Origin: Paenibacillus lutrae
Lineage (GTDB): Bacteria > Bacillota > Bacilli > Paenibacillales > NBRC-103111
Reading direction: 5' to 3'
Length of the DNA stretch: 64,000 nucleotides
Assembly: GCF_009757775.1 (NCBI RefSeq)
Contig: NZ_RHLK01000003.1
Location: forward strand, 309,006-373,005
The notes under the pieces were generated by a model. It was not told the DNA's origin, searched no databases, and saw only the letters and a list, made by a program, of their open reading frames with translations. The translations under genes and the position numbers were made by a program. Within the stretch, counting starts at the first letter, position 1; every line of letters begins with the position of its first letter. Below, in pieces: positions 45,443 to 54,597 of this stretch.

Positions 45443-47350
45443 ATGCGGCGTCAAAAAGTCGCTCTTCATCATATAGCAATGACCGGCCTTATCCTGCTCA
45501 GTGCCTGCAGCAGCGGCCGCGAGGCAAGGCGTATGGAGCCTGAAGCGGAACTGAGGAGCAAGCAAGCTTTAGTCGCTCAGGATATGGCCACAACCGGGGA
45601 TCTCTGCCGCAACCAGTGCCTGATTCATGTAAACCGCCTGCACGCCTCTTTGCAAGATCAGGATGCCGGCCGAATAAAGGACAAACTGCGCCAAATGCAG
45701 CAGACTCATGAACATATGATTCGGCTCATCTGGACCCCTGCAGCCTCTTCCGGCCGTTCTGAAATCATTACGGGTAAGCTCACCAAAGAGATTGAGCAGG
45801 CTGCCGCTCCTTATCTGGAAGAAGCCCGGAAATCCGCGGCCTCATCCAAAACGTATTTTTCTCCTAATTTTGTGATCAACGAAACCCCCTATTTTGTCAC
45901 GAGCGTGCCCTCTTCCGATAAAAAAAGCGCGGTAACGGCCATCGTCAAACAAACGATTGTCCAGCAGGTTTCTAACCACCAGTTAAAAAATCTGCGCCTG
46001 AAACCTTTTAACAACGAGCAGAAAACAGGATGGAAAATAAAGACGGTCGACAGCGAAACTTTACAGCCCAGACGTGTAACTCATCCGGAAGAACATGAAG
46101 GAACCAGCCACTATGAACGCCATGATGTCGTGGTGCAGTTCCACAGGGCACTAAATGACAGCGATCTGTCGAGAATCAGACTTGATACCGGAGCGACGAA
46201 GATCAAGCAAATCGGAGATACTTATATTATTACGGCACGCAGCCTAGAGGCGCGGCAGCTGATGGATTATTTCCGTAAAAGGACAGACGTCCGTTTTGTG
46301 GAGCCGCATTACATTTACGAATCCAATGATCTCTCCAGGGGCACAAAACCGCTCGGGTGGTTTTTCGACTGGTGGCCGGGAAATAAATCGGACCGCAGCC
46401 AAAAACGTCATGAAGCCGCCCCAGAGCCGGACGTGATTCCCAACGATGCTCTTTTCTCCAAATATCAATGGAATTTGCCTATAACCGATACGCTCAGGGG
46501 CTGGAATGTGAATAAAGGAAATCAGGATATCACCGTCGCGGTGATCGACACGGGTGTGGATCTGGATCATGAAGATTTAAAGGGGCAGCTCGTAGAAGGT
46601 TTCAACGCCATCGATTCAGCAGGCAAACCCGCAGACGATGTCGGACACGGGACCCATGTCGCCGGCATAATCGGCGCTCAGGTAAATAACGGCCTGGGTG
46701 TAGCCGGTATGACCTGGTACAACAAGATTATGCCGGTCAAAGTGCTGGACAATAGCGGAGTCGGCAGCACTTATGCGGTTGCGCAGGGAATCATCTGGGC
46801 TACCGATCACGGAGCCAAAGTTATAAACATGAGCCTTGGAAATTACGCCAGCTCCGACTTTCTCCATGAGGCTATTAAATATGCCTATAACAAGGATGTG
46901 GTCCTTATCGCGGCCAGCGGCAACGATAATACGGAGCGTCCGGGCTACCCTGCCGCTTATCCGGAAGTTTTTGCCGTAGGAGCAACCGATTCCGGGAACA
47001 AGCGGGCTCCATTCTCCAATTACGGGGACTATATCGATGCTGCAGCGCCTGGTGTCAGTATCGCAAGCACGTATCCCAGCAACCAGTATGCGGCCTTATC
47101 GGGCACTTCTATGGCATGCCCGCATGTAACTGCTCTGGCCGCGCTTCTCCGTTCTGCCAACCCTTCACTCAAAAATACCGAGATCATGGATATTATGCGC
47201 CAAACCGCTCAGGATCTGGGCAGTGAGGGCCGTGATAACGATTTTGGCTATGGATTAATTGATGTCGAGAGAGCCATCCAATCCGCTACCGGCAAAGGGC
47301 CCGTGCAGGCAGGATCGCCGTCCGCTGTACCGGTGCCTGCCGTCCGCTAA
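45443..47350 (+). CDS. Subtilisin-family (S8) serine protease, lipoprotein precursor
   Basis: A 635-residue exported protease. The signal peptide ends in LLSAC (cysteine 22), so it is probably membrane-anchored. A prodomain of about 300 residues includes a fervidolysin-like inhibitor segment (LSRIRLDTGATKIKQIGDTYIITA). The catalytic domain has Asp369 in VIDTGVDLDHEDL, His402 in GHGTHVAG, the oxyanion Asn in AASGNDN and Ser556 in GTSMACPH. I start at ATG 45443 (MRRQKVALHH), eight to nine bases after GGAAAGGGGG; the frame reaches a TTG at 45386. It is a single-gene unit with a terminator. Confidence 0.93.
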   Translation: MRRQKVALHHIAMTGLILLSACSSGREARRMEPEAELRSKQALVAQDMATTGDLCRNQCLIHVNRLHASLQDQDAGRIKDKLRQMQQTHEHMIRLIWTPAASSGRSEIITGKLTKEIEQAAAPYLEEARKSAASSKTYFSPNFVINETPYFVTSVPSSDKKSAVTAIVKQTIVQQVSNHQLKNLRLKPFNNEQKTGWKIKTVDSETLQPRRVTHPEEHEGTSHYERHDVVVQFHRALNDSDLSRIRLDTGATKIKQIGDTYIITARSLEARQLMDYFRKRTDVRFVEPHYIYESNDLSRGTKPLGWFFDWWPGNKSDRSQKRHEAAPEPDVIPNDALFSKYQWNLPITDTLRGWNVNKGNQDITVAVIDTGVDLDHEDLKGQLVEGFNAIDSAGKPADDVGHGTHVAGIIGAQVNNGLGVAGMTWYNKIMPVKVLDNSGVGSTYAVAQGIIWATDHGAKVINMSLGNYASSDFLHEAIKYAYNKDVVLIAASGNDNTERPGYPAAYPEVFAVGATDSGNKRAPFSNYGDYIDAAAPGVSIASTYPSNQYAALSGTSMACPHVTALAALLRSANPSLKNTEIMDIMRQTAQDLGSEGRDNDFGYGLIDVERAIQSATGKGPVQAGSPSAVPVPAVR

Positions 47351-47379
47351 CTGGCAGGGCAGAGCTGCAACAAACATAA

Positions 47380-47415
47380 AAAACCGCTTGTTATCCGAAG
47401 ATAACAAGCGGTTTT
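47380..47415. terminator. Bidirectional terminator between the protease gene and rnpB
   Basis: A perfect 16-bp stem AAAACCGCTTGTTATC/GATAACAAGCGGTTTT with a CGAA tetraloop, with A residues on the left and T residues on the right. Confidence 0.95.
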
Positions 47416-47431
47416 CCGTTGTCGTATGGAT

Positions 47432-47845
47432 GGAAAGCTTGCCGTAAGCCGGGTTCTGTCCTTCCGGTGGTGCAGCGGGCTACGACACCCTCCCACCATT
47501 GAAGTGACAATCATCTATCTAGGCCATACATTGCTATACAGCTCAAGCGACCAACCCAGACGCGCCTCGGGCTAAGGCTGTCTACAGGCAGAGCCTGCAA
47601 ACCGCGTCCCATTAGGTCTTGCTCCAAGTGGGGTTTACCAGGGGTAAAGTCACCAGTACCCCTCGTGGTCTCTTACACCACGGTTCCACCCTTGCCTGTG
47701 CGCCATAAGCGCCATCGGCGGTCCATTTCTGTGGCACTATCCTTCAGCTCGCGCTGACTGGACGTTATCCAGCACCCTGCCCTATGGAGCCCGGACTTTC
47801 CTCTCGCAGTGCGAACACTGCCAGCGATTGTCTGTCAAACTTTCC
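47432..47845 (-). ncRNA. rnpB: RNase P RNA, class A
   Basis: The catalytic RNA that matures tRNA 5' ends, about 414 bases. The minus strand starts GGAAAGTTTGACAGACAATCG and ends CAAGCTTTCC, forming helix P1. Conserved P4 and core blocks are seen: GAGGAAAGTCCGGGCTCC, ATAGGGCAGGGTGCTGG, ACCGCCGATGG, GGTAAACCCCACTTGGAGC, CTAGATAGATGATTGTC and GACAGAACCCGGCTTA. These follow the E. coli-type (class A) sequence almost word for word, rather than the B. subtilis class B RNA. The ends are set by the P1 pairing and may be off by a few bases. Confidence 0.95.
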
Positions 47846-47920
47846 GAATTCATTTGCTAGTATACAGCGAATCCGTCTTAAATTCAACCGTGAATGCTTG
47901 GGAGTTCATCCAATTCAGCT

Positions 47921-49036
47921 TCAAACGAATTGGAAAGGCTCCGTGCTCGGCTCCGATGCGGCGGCTGAGGTCGCATATTTCTTCTCCGCAAGCGCGCGGT
48001 TCATATATTCCGCAACGGCGCGCTTCATGATCTTCTCGACGTTGTGCCCCACGTCGATGAGGCACATGCCGGCCGCCAGGGCGTCGTGCGCGGTGTGATA
48101 ATCGATGTCCCCGGTCACCAGGACATCGGCCCCCGCAAACATCGCATGCCGCACGTAGCGGCCGCCGGAACCGCCCAGCACCGCCGCTTTGCGGACGGTG
48201 CGGCCGAGATCGCCGACTACGCGTACGGTCGGCACGTCATAAGCCTGCTTGGCCGCTTCAGCCAGCTCGCCAAGCGTAACCGGCTGCGGCAGCTTGCCGG
48301 CGCGGCCGAGGCCGAAGGTGCGGCCTTTGAGGTCCATCGCGTACAGGTCATACGCGACTTCCTCATACGGATGCGCCTTCAGCATCGCCTGAATGACGGC
48401 CCGCTGGACACTTGCGGGCACGATGGTCTCGACCCGCACCTCGTCCGCGCGCTCCAGCTTGCCCTGCTTGCCCAGGAAGGGACTCGTTCCCTCCCGCGGC
48501 AGGAATGTGCCCGTGCCCGGTATATTAAAGCTGCAGTGGCTGTAATCGCCGATCCAGCCCGCTCCCGCATTGAACAGCGCTTCCAGCACCTGCTCGTGAT
48601 GGGTCTGCGGCACGAACACGACAAGCTTGCTCAGCTTGTCTGTATGTACTTCATCAAGCGGAGTCAGGTCCGTCAAGCCGAGCGCTTCCGCCATCAGATC
48701 ATTGATGCCGCCCTCGGCCACATCCAGATTCGTATGCGCGATATAAACCGCGATATCATGCTTAATAAGCTTCTCATATAAACGGCCGGCCGGTGTGTCT
48801 GTCTGTAAATTTTTAAGCGGTCTGAAAATAATCGCATGATGAGCGATGATCAAATCGGCCTCCGTACGGATTGCTTCTTCCACCACTTCATCCGTCACAT
48901 CCAGCGCGACCAGAATCTTCTTGATTTCTTTCTGCAGCGAACCCAGCTGCAGGCCGATTCTATCATCGGGTACCGCGTAATGCTTCGGCGCCAACTTCTC
49001 AAAGAGCTGAATTACGGTCTGTCCTTTCGCAAACAT
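47921..49036 (-). CDS. yqfO: Nif3-like dinuclear metal-centre protein (YqfO)
   Basis: A 371-residue NIF3/GTP cyclohydrolase I type 2-like protein. Metal-ligand motifs are AHHAIIFRPL (about 64-73), AHTNLDVAEGGIND (about 99-112) and, at the C-terminus, TGDIDYHTAHDA and IDVGHNVEK. The inserted central PII-like domain (about 128-230) is the YqfO type. Its biochemical role is unsettled. The ATG follows GGGAGG. Its start lies inside the end of trmK (25-base overlap), the same pair as in Bacillus. The part around 48121-48180 is very GC-rich (43 of 60 bases). Confidence 0.93.
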   Translation of the reverse strand: MFAKGQTVIQLFEKLAPKHYAVPDDRIGLQLGSLQKEIKKILVALDVTDEVVEEAIRTEADLIIAHHAIIFRPLKNLQTDTPAGRLYEKLIKHDIAVYIAHTNLDVAEGGINDLMAEALGLTDLTPLDEVHTDKLSKLVVFVPQTHHEQVLEALFNAGAGWIGDYSHCSFNIPGTGTFLPREGTSPFLGKQGKLERADEVRVETIVPASVQRAVIQAMLKAHPYEEVAYDLYAMDLKGRTFGLGRAGKLPQPVTLGELAEAAKQAYDVPTVRVVGDLGRTVRKAAVLGGSGGRYVRHAMFAGADVLVTGDIDYHTAHDALAAGMCLIDVGHNVEKIMKRAVAEYMNRALAEKKYATSAAASEPSTEPFQFV

Positions 49037-49776
49037 GTCAAAACCTCCCTGATCCGGTTTTTCTCCACCTCAAGCTCCGCACGTTTGTCATCTGCGGATT
49101 CAGAAGTCGATCGCTCCAGCTGCTTGCGGATCATATCCAGTTTATCCAGTTCGTACTCCCATTTCCTAAACCAGGCATCCTTCGGTTCCCGGATCAAATA
49201 AGGACCCATTCTAAGAAGAGTTTCTTCCGTCAATCGAAGTGTCGTCTCTTCCACCGTTCGTTCCGCATAAAGAGGAACGTCCGAACGGTGCTCCGCTTCC
49301 ATCCGGACCGCAGTCAGCACTTCATAGATTTTACCGTCTTCTTCCAGAATGGTCTCTGCCGCAAGATGCCATCCATGCTGACGCAGCCAGCGTCTGACCA
49401 GATCTTCCCCTACATTAGGCTGGAGAATCAGCGTCTGCACGCTCTGAAGCTTCTCCTGACCGGCATCCAGAATGGAGGCAATCAAAGCTCCCCCCATTCC
49501 CGCGATACTGACCGCATCTATTTCACCCGGCTGTAGAACGGCAAGCCCGTTGCCCAGCCGAACTTCGATACGGCCGGTCAATCCCGCATCCCGTACTTGG
49601 CGTTCTGCGGCTTCTTTAGGCCCTTTATTCACCTCGCCTGCGACGGCAAAAGGGACCCTGCCCTGCTGAACCAGATAGGTTGGAAGCAGCGCATGATCCG
49701 AACCGATGTCGGCGAGTCTGGCCCCTTCGGGCACTATATTTGCTATTGTAAGTAACCGCTTGGATAATTTCACCAT
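49012..49776 (-). CDS. trmK: TrmK, tRNA (adenine-22 N1) methyltransferase
   Basis: A 254-residue SAM-dependent enzyme that methylates N1 of A22 in tRNA. The N-terminus KLSKRLLTIANIVPEGARLADIGSDHALLPTYLV holds the SAM site; AGMGGALIASIL and QPNVGEDLVRRWL are catalytic-domain marks. The C-terminal part (about 175-250) is a long coiled coil, as in TrmK. I start at ATG 49776, three bases after the upstream stop codon, because the family begins here. The ribosome site is weak (GGAATGGG), so coupling to the upstream gene is likely. An ATG at 49791 is possible. Confidence 0.9.
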   Translation of the reverse strand: MVKLSKRLLTIANIVPEGARLADIGSDHALLPTYLVQQGRVPFAVAGEVNKGPKEAAERQVRDAGLTGRIEVRLGNGLAVLQPGEIDAVSIAGMGGALIASILDAGQEKLQSVQTLILQPNVGEDLVRRWLRQHGWHLAAETILEEDGKIYEVLTAVRMEAEHRSDVPLYAERTVEETTLRLTEETLLRMGPYLIREPKDAWFRKWEYELDKLDMIRKQLERSTSESADDKRAELEVEKNRIREVLTCLRKDRP

Positions 49777-49778
49777 AT

Positions 49779-50606
49779 TTATGCAACCCATTCCGTCCAA
49801 TTTTTCCGGTAGGCAAAAAGAGCGACTCCGGCCGCTGCCACTTTTCCGACTAATGAAAGTTGAAGCAGCTGCTCGGCCGAAGTTCCCCAGGCAAGTCCAA
49901 ACAATTCTGGAGCGAACCAGACTGTTGCACCTGCCAGAAGCATAACCACTCCCGGCTTTTTCCAGCGGTGCTGGATCAGCCAGCCTCCCCACATCAGTAC
50001 AAAACTGATCGGCAGCCATCCAAGCTGAAGCTTGTACCAGGTTGCCGGTTCCAGCCTGTCGCTGAGTATAAATCCGTATGTAACGAGAAGACCTATCCAG
50101 CCGCAGTACTGCAGCATCGGGAATTTCCCGGCCAGTCCGGCCAGCAGCCACACGGCACCGCAAAGCGCTATGAAAATGCCGACCGGCAGCTGCTGTCCCA
50201 ATCCGTTGGCATACAGAATCCAGACCCCGAAGCCAATTAACGAAGCGGAAGCAATGCCGGATGACAAATGCGCTTTAAGAGGCGTTTCATCTTTTTGCCG
50301 GAAACTGATTATATACCAACATACAACAAAAACAGCGGAAACGCCAATTTGCAATGAAATTCCAAAAGAGTTAAAATTGAGAAGCGTTAAAGACAACGCC
50401 ATAACACCGAATACAGCTGCCAGCCAGAATTTCCAATGGCTCGTACGTATGGATTTGGCCGATATTCCAAATACCCGTTTGGATGGTTCTTGTCCATCCT
50501 CCATATACAAATTAAGGAGAAAATCGCAGTATTGAGCCGGAAGCAGTTTGGATCTGCGCCACTGCTCGATTTCCTTTACGATAAGAGCTCTTTTGTCTTG
50601 TTCCAT
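49779..50606 (-). CDS. Uncharacterised polytopic membrane protein next to sigA
   Basis: A 275-residue protein without a known family. A soluble N-terminus of about 55 residues (ALIVKEIEQWRRSKLLPAQYCDFLLNLY) is a helical domain like the opening of DUF2157-type proteins. Eight to nine hydrophobic helices follow, with few charged loops. The ATG 50606 follows GGGAAGGTGAAGCG; a GTG at 50615 overlaps it. It ends three bases before trmK, so the two are translated together. No function is assigned. Confidence 0.75.
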   Translation of the reverse strand: MEQDKRALIVKEIEQWRRSKLLPAQYCDFLLNLYMEDGQEPSKRVFGISAKSIRTSHWKFWLAAVFGVMALSLTLLNFNSFGISLQIGVSAVFVVCWYIISFRQKDETPLKAHLSSGIASASLIGFGVWILYANGLGQQLPVGIFIALCGAVWLLAGLAGKFPMLQYCGWIGLLVTYGFILSDRLEPATWYKLQLGWLPISFVLMWGGWLIQHRWKKPGVVMLLAGATVWFAPELFGLAWGTSAEQLLQLSLVGKVAAAGVALFAYRKNWTEWVA

Positions 50607-50836
50607 TCGCTTCACCTTCCCAAGAACTTTATCGGTCGGCTGCAGTCTTAACTTGAGAAGGAATTACTGCCGAGTTTTTATCCGCTGAATGTTCGCCAAC
50701 ATACATATATTTCGATCGCTGAACATGAAGGTGCAGCACGTGCCGGCTTATAGATTCAATAACCAACCGTCAAATATACCCCGTGCATAAGAGCCGACGT
50801 ATCTGCCTATGCGTGAATGAAGAGGAGCCAACCTAA

Positions 50837-50857
50837 GAAGAATGAAGAATGAAGAAT
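50837..50857. repeat. Three tandem copies of a 7-bp unit
   Basis: GAAGAAT occurs three times in direct succession. A short simple repeat in non-coding DNA, with no function assigned. Confidence 0.7.
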
Positions 50858-50965
50858 GATAACCTCCGTAAGCTGCCCCTAAACCTTACCGCATCGTCCA
50901 GACATTCGTTACCGTTCTTATCAAGCAGCATGCACAAATGATGCGTTTTAGCAGAAAAGAAAGAA

Positions 50966-50983
50966 ACCCGCCGGATGGCGGGT
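50966..50983 (-). terminator. Terminator of sigA
   Basis: ACCCGCC/GGCGGGT with a four-base loop, followed on the minus strand by TTTCTTTCTTTTC. It begins 13 bases after the sigA stop codon. Confidence 0.85.
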
Positions 50984-50995
50984 ACAAGTTACGGG

Positions 50996-52117
50996 CTACT
51001 CGAGAAAATCTTTCAACCGTTTACTGCGGCTAGGATGTCTCAGTTTACGAAGCGCTTTGGCTTCAATCTGACGAATCCTTTCGCGGGTAACTCCGAATAC
51101 TTTGCCCACTTCTTCCAGCGTCCGGGTCCGCCCGTCATCCAGGCCGAAACGCAGACGGAGAACATTCTCCTCACGCTCAGTCAGTGTATCAAGCACATCC
51201 TCAAGCTGTTCTTTCAAGAGCTCGTAAGCCGCTGCATCTGCCGGAGCAAGTGCTTCCTGGTCCTCAATGAAATCACCCAGATGTGAATCATCTTCCTCGC
51301 CGATCGGTGTTTCGAGCGAGACAGGCTCTTGGGCAATCTTCATAATTTCCCGGACTTTATCGGTACTGAGTTCCATTTCTTTGGCGATTTCCTCTGGAGT
51401 AGGTTCGCGTCCGAGTTCTTGGAGCAGTTGACGAGACACACGGATCAATTTGTTGATCGTCTCGACCATATGAACCGGGATCCGGATCGTTCTGGCCTGG
51501 TCCGCAATGGCACGCGTAATCGCTTGACGGATCCACCATGTCGCGTACGTACTGAACTTGAAGCCTTTGTTATGATCGAATTTCTCAACCGCTTTAATCA
51601 AGCCCATATTGCCTTCCTGAATCAGATCCAGGAAAAGCATCCCGCGGCCGACATAGCGTTTGGCGATACTGACAACGAGACGGAGGTTTGCTTCCGCCAA
51701 GCGGCGCTTCGCTTCTTCGTCACCCTCATTAATGCGCTTGGCCAAGCCCACTTCATCATCGGCAGAGAGAAGCGGAACACGGCCGATTTCTTTCAGATAC
51801 ATACGGACAGGATCATTAATTTTAATGCCTGGCGGTAGAGTCAGATCATCTTCAAAACTGAATTCCTCATTGTCCTGATCGTCCGACTTCGGTCTTCCTT
51901 CTTCTTCATCGGATTCGTTTCCAACATCAATACCCATTTCAGATAATTGTTCAAAGAACTCATCAATCTGTTCCGGATCTTGATCGTAAGGAGCCAACCG
52001 TTCCGTAATATCTTTATAAGTGAGTGAGGAACGTTTCTTGCCTAATTCAATGAGCTGATCCTTTACTTGCTCCAAGGTCAACTCGGTTTCGATATCAGTA
52101 TGTTGATCGTTCGCCAT
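50996..52117 (-). CDS. sigA: SigA, primary sigma factor (RpoD)
   Basis: A 373-residue housekeeping sigma factor. Region 1.1 is short and acidic. Region 1.2 has [21 protein letters not shown]. Regions 2.1-2.4 have [32 protein letters not shown] and [19 protein letters not shown], recognising the -10. Region 3 has [12 protein letters not shown]. Region 4.2 ends with [34 protein letters not shown], recognising the -35. The ATG follows GGAGGGAG. It lies 40 bases after dnaG, the standard macromolecular-synthesis pair. Confidence 0.98.
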   Translation of the reverse strand: MANDQHTDIETELTLEQVKDQLIELGKKRSSLTYKDITERLAPYDQDPEQIDEFFEQLSEMGIDVGNESDEEEGRPKSDDQDNEEFSFEDDLTLPPGIKINDPVRMYLKEIGRVPLLSADDEVGLAKRINEGDEEAKRRLAEANLRLVVSIAKRYVGRGMLFLDLIQEGNMGLIKAVEKFDHNKGFKFSTYATWWIRQAITRAIADQARTIRIPVHMVETINKLIRVSRQLLQELGREPTPEEIAKEMELSTDKVREIMKIAQEPVSLETPIGEEDDSHLGDFIEDQEALAPADAAAYELLKEQLEDVLDTLTEREENVLRLRFGLDDGRTRTLEEVGKVFGVTRERIRQIEAKALRKLRHPSRSKRLKDFLE

Positions 52118-52157
52118 AATCCAACTCCCTCCTCCCTAGATTATCCGGAACCTTTCG

Positions 52158-53984
52158 TTACGATAACTTAAGCTGTTTCTCTAGGGCAATGATTTCACTA
52201 AGAATTTGTGCGGCCTGCAATGGATCTCCCGAGCGCTCCGCACGGACCATTTCTTCTCTTTTTTTCACTATTTCCTGTTGCTTCGGGTATTTTTTGATTT
52301 CTTTAATGTAATCATCAATAACCGTTTCATTAATGCCATGTCTTGCACCGATCATCGCGATAGAACTAGCCAAAGATTCGAGTTTGTCATCCTGCAGCAT
52401 AGCCATATACCGGCTTACATTAGGCATGGGGTTCTGAGCGTAAAAAGCATATAAATAAGCTGCAAGAACCGCATGGGCATCCACGTTAAATTCATCGCCT
52501 AGCCGCTCCTCCACATGGGCACATACGTCCTGATCGTGCATCATAATGGCAAGCAGTTGTCGTTCCGCGTTGTGATAAGCCGGATAAAGAGGCGTCTTTG
52601 GCTTTTCCTTCCTATTCTGCCTACCATTATTCCACGGAGCGTCGATATTATCCCTGAACGTGAGGTTTTTTTCGCTTTTGGTCCGGTGATTGGCAAGATC
52701 TTGCTTAAGGGACTCGTAGGATGTGTCGAATTCCGATGCCAGTTGTTTTAAATAATGTTCACGTTCGATAGAACTCAGATCCGCAATCATCTTCAGAGCT
52801 GTCTGCTGGTAACGCAGCCGATCCCCTTCCTCTTGGAGGCGGAAATGCCGGCGGACGTAGTGCAGCTTGTATTTGATCGAGGGTGCGGCATATTCGATAA
52901 TATCCCGTACAAATCGCTCGGCGCCGTATGCGGTAATAAATTCATCCGGATCTTTGGCATCCGGCAGCATAGCCACTTTTACTTCCAATCCGGCTTGTTC
53001 GAGCAGCGGAATAGCTTTATAAGCCGCATTCTGGCCCGCTGAGTCTCCGTCATAACAGATGACAACTTTTCCTGCGTTGCGCCGGATCACTTCAGCATGC
53101 TCCGGTGTAAGTGCGGTGCCCATTGTTCCGACCCCGTGCTTTACTCCGGCTTCCCACGCTTTTACCACGTCCATATAACCCTCAAACAGAACCATGGTAT
53201 TCGTTTTCCGAATATGCGGACGTGCCTGATGAAAGTTGTACAGCACCCGGCTTTTGTTAAACAGCATCGTTTCGGGGCTATTTAAATATTTGGGCTGTAC
53301 CTCACCTGTAGCCCGGCCGCCGAAAGCGATCACCTTGCCTTGAGCGTCCCAGATCGGGAAAATTACCCGGTCCCGGAACTTATCGATATATCCGTCCCCT
53401 TCCGAACGTGCGGATATCAGCCCGCCGCGCTCCATAAGCGGAAGATCATAACCCGCTTTCTGCAGCTGCTGGACAAGCGTATCCCACATCGCGGGAGCAT
53501 ATCCGATTTGAAAACTATCGATCAATTTATCCGACATCTGCCGGCGTCGCACATAATCCAGCGCATTTTTACCTTGATCGGTGTTCATTAGAATGTAACG
53601 GTACAGCTTGGCCGCTTTCTCGTAGGCTTCAAGCAGCTTGGACCGGTCCATCTGCTGGGGATTTTGTCCCAGGTTAGAGTCTTCCCAGGTAACGGGAATT
53701 CCCGCTTCTTCCGCAAGATGGCTGACTGCCTCACCGAACGAGTACCCTTCGATTTCCCGAAGAAATTGAAACATATTCCCTCCCGATCCGCATCCGAAAC
53801 AATGATAAATTTGTTTCTCAGGCGTAACGGTAAAGGAAGGTGTCTTCTCCGAGTGAAAAGGACAAAGCCCTTTCAGGTAGTGGCCTTGTTTGGTCAAATG
53901 GACGTATTTGCCGATAACATCGGCGATGTCATGTCGCTGCAGAACAGCTTCAATCACTTCATCCGGGATGCGTCCGTAACCCAT
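52158..53984 (-). CDS. dnaG: DnaG, DNA primase
   Basis: A 608-residue RNA primase for replication. The N-terminal zinc ribbon has CPFHSEKTPSF and YHCFGCGSGG. The RNA polymerase domain with TOPRIM has VLFEGYMDVVKAWEAG, TMGTALTPEHAEVI and YDGDSAGQNA. The C-terminal helicase-binding domain follows a Lys/Asn-rich linker (about 425-450). I start at ATG 53984 (MGYGRIPDEV) after AAGGTGGGG; the frame reaches a TTG at 53999 inside that site. It is followed by sigA. Confidence 0.97.
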   Translation of the reverse strand: MGYGRIPDEVIEAVLQRHDIADVIGKYVHLTKQGHYLKGLCPFHSEKTPSFTVTPEKQIYHCFGCGSGGNMFQFLREIEGYSFGEAVSHLAEEAGIPVTWEDSNLGQNPQQMDRSKLLEAYEKAAKLYRYILMNTDQGKNALDYVRRRQMSDKLIDSFQIGYAPAMWDTLVQQLQKAGYDLPLMERGGLISARSEGDGYIDKFRDRVIFPIWDAQGKVIAFGGRATGEVQPKYLNSPETMLFNKSRVLYNFHQARPHIRKTNTMVLFEGYMDVVKAWEAGVKHGVGTMGTALTPEHAEVIRRNAGKVVICYDGDSAGQNAAYKAIPLLEQAGLEVKVAMLPDAKDPDEFITAYGAERFVRDIIEYAAPSIKYKLHYVRRHFRLQEEGDRLRYQQTALKMIADLSSIEREHYLKQLASEFDTSYESLKQDLANHRTKSEKNLTFRDNIDAPWNNGRQNRKEKPKTPLYPAYHNAERQLLAIMMHDQDVCAHVEERLGDEFNVDAHAVLAAYLYAFYAQNPMPNVSRYMAMLQDDKLESLASSIAMIGARHGINETVIDDYIKEIKKYPKQQEIVKKREEMVRAERSGDPLQAAQILSEIIALEKQLKLS

Positions 53985-54044
53985 TTCCCCCACCTTCAAT
54001 CCTTAAAAAAAGCTTCATGTGCGGTAAACAACTATACGTATTCG

Positions 54045-54509
54045 CTAAACAGGCCTATTCTCCTGCAAACGACGTAAAACTTTTGTCAAACCATGTAGAA
54101 AAAATTCTCTATCTTTACTTGTGAAGGGCTTAGGTCCCTTGGAATGTTTACCTCCACGGCGTAGTTTTCCTTGGGTATGTCGCCTGTCGAGCAGAAAATC
54201 AATGGTCTGATTCGTATACTCCTGACCCCGGTTAGATAAGCAAACCGCTCCCTTACCTAAACCGATAGCAGCCAGTCCGAAATCTTGCGTTACCAGTACA
54301 TCTCCACGGTGGATATGGTTAGCAATAAACAAATCGACGGATTGATCCGAGCGGTCTACCTGTACGATCTGAACTCCTTCCTGCTCTTGAAGCCGGTGAT
54401 CAAAAGAAGCCACCATAAGAACACGAACCGAATATCGTAAAGCAACCTGTACGATCTCGTTTTTGACGGGACATGCATCCGCGTCTACGATGATCTGAAA
54501 AGAAGAAAT
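54045..54509 (-). CDS. yqxD: YqxD/YaiI-family protein (UPF0178, DUF188) with non-standard start
   Basis: A PIN-like small protein of unknown function, about 154 residues if it starts at ATT 54509. The conserved N-terminus FQIIVDADACPVKNEIVQVALRYSVRVLM is present in frame, but between the upstream in-frame stop TAA and residue M32 (54416) there is no ATG, GTG or TTG. GGGGGC lies 8 bases before an ATT at 54515 and 14 before the ATT at 54509. Starting at ATG 54416 would delete the invariant DADACPVK. Later motifs are VTQDFGLAAIGLGKG, SNRGQEYTNQTIDFLLDRRH and GKHSKGPKPFTSKDREFF, all typical. Either a rare ATT start, a mutated start codon or a base error. It lies 60 bases upstream of dnaG. Confidence 0.8.
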   Translation of the reverse strand: MSSFQIIVDADACPVKNEIVQVALRYSVRVLMVASFDHRLQEQEGVQIVQVDRSDQSVDLFIANHIHRGDVLVTQDFGLAAIGLGKGAVCLSNRGQEYTNQTIDFLLDRRHTQGKLRRGGKHSKGPKPFTSKDREFFLHGLTKVLRRLQENRPV

Positions 54510-54554
54510 GACAATAAATAAAGCCCCCGATTCTTACTTAAGTTCTTCCGTACT

Positions 54555-54560
54555 ATTATA
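54555..54560 (-). promoter_or_regulatory. Candidate -10 box of yqxD
   Basis: Minus-strand TATAAT about 45 bases upstream of the proposed yqxD start. No good -35 is seen. If used, transcription would begin near 54548, which supports a start codon close to 54509-54515 rather than 54416. Confidence 0.4.
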
Positions 54561-54597
54561 TACGCGGAACACCCGAAAAATCCTGCCTCTTGTGTGC

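Larger units (their letters stand above)
50607..50995. other. Intergenic gap between sigA and the membrane protein gene
   Basis: About 390 bases. It holds the sigA terminator (50966-50983) and a small repeat at 50837-50857. I could not place a promoter for the membrane protein-trmK-yqfO genes with confidence, and no small gene is convincing. Confidence 0.5.
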
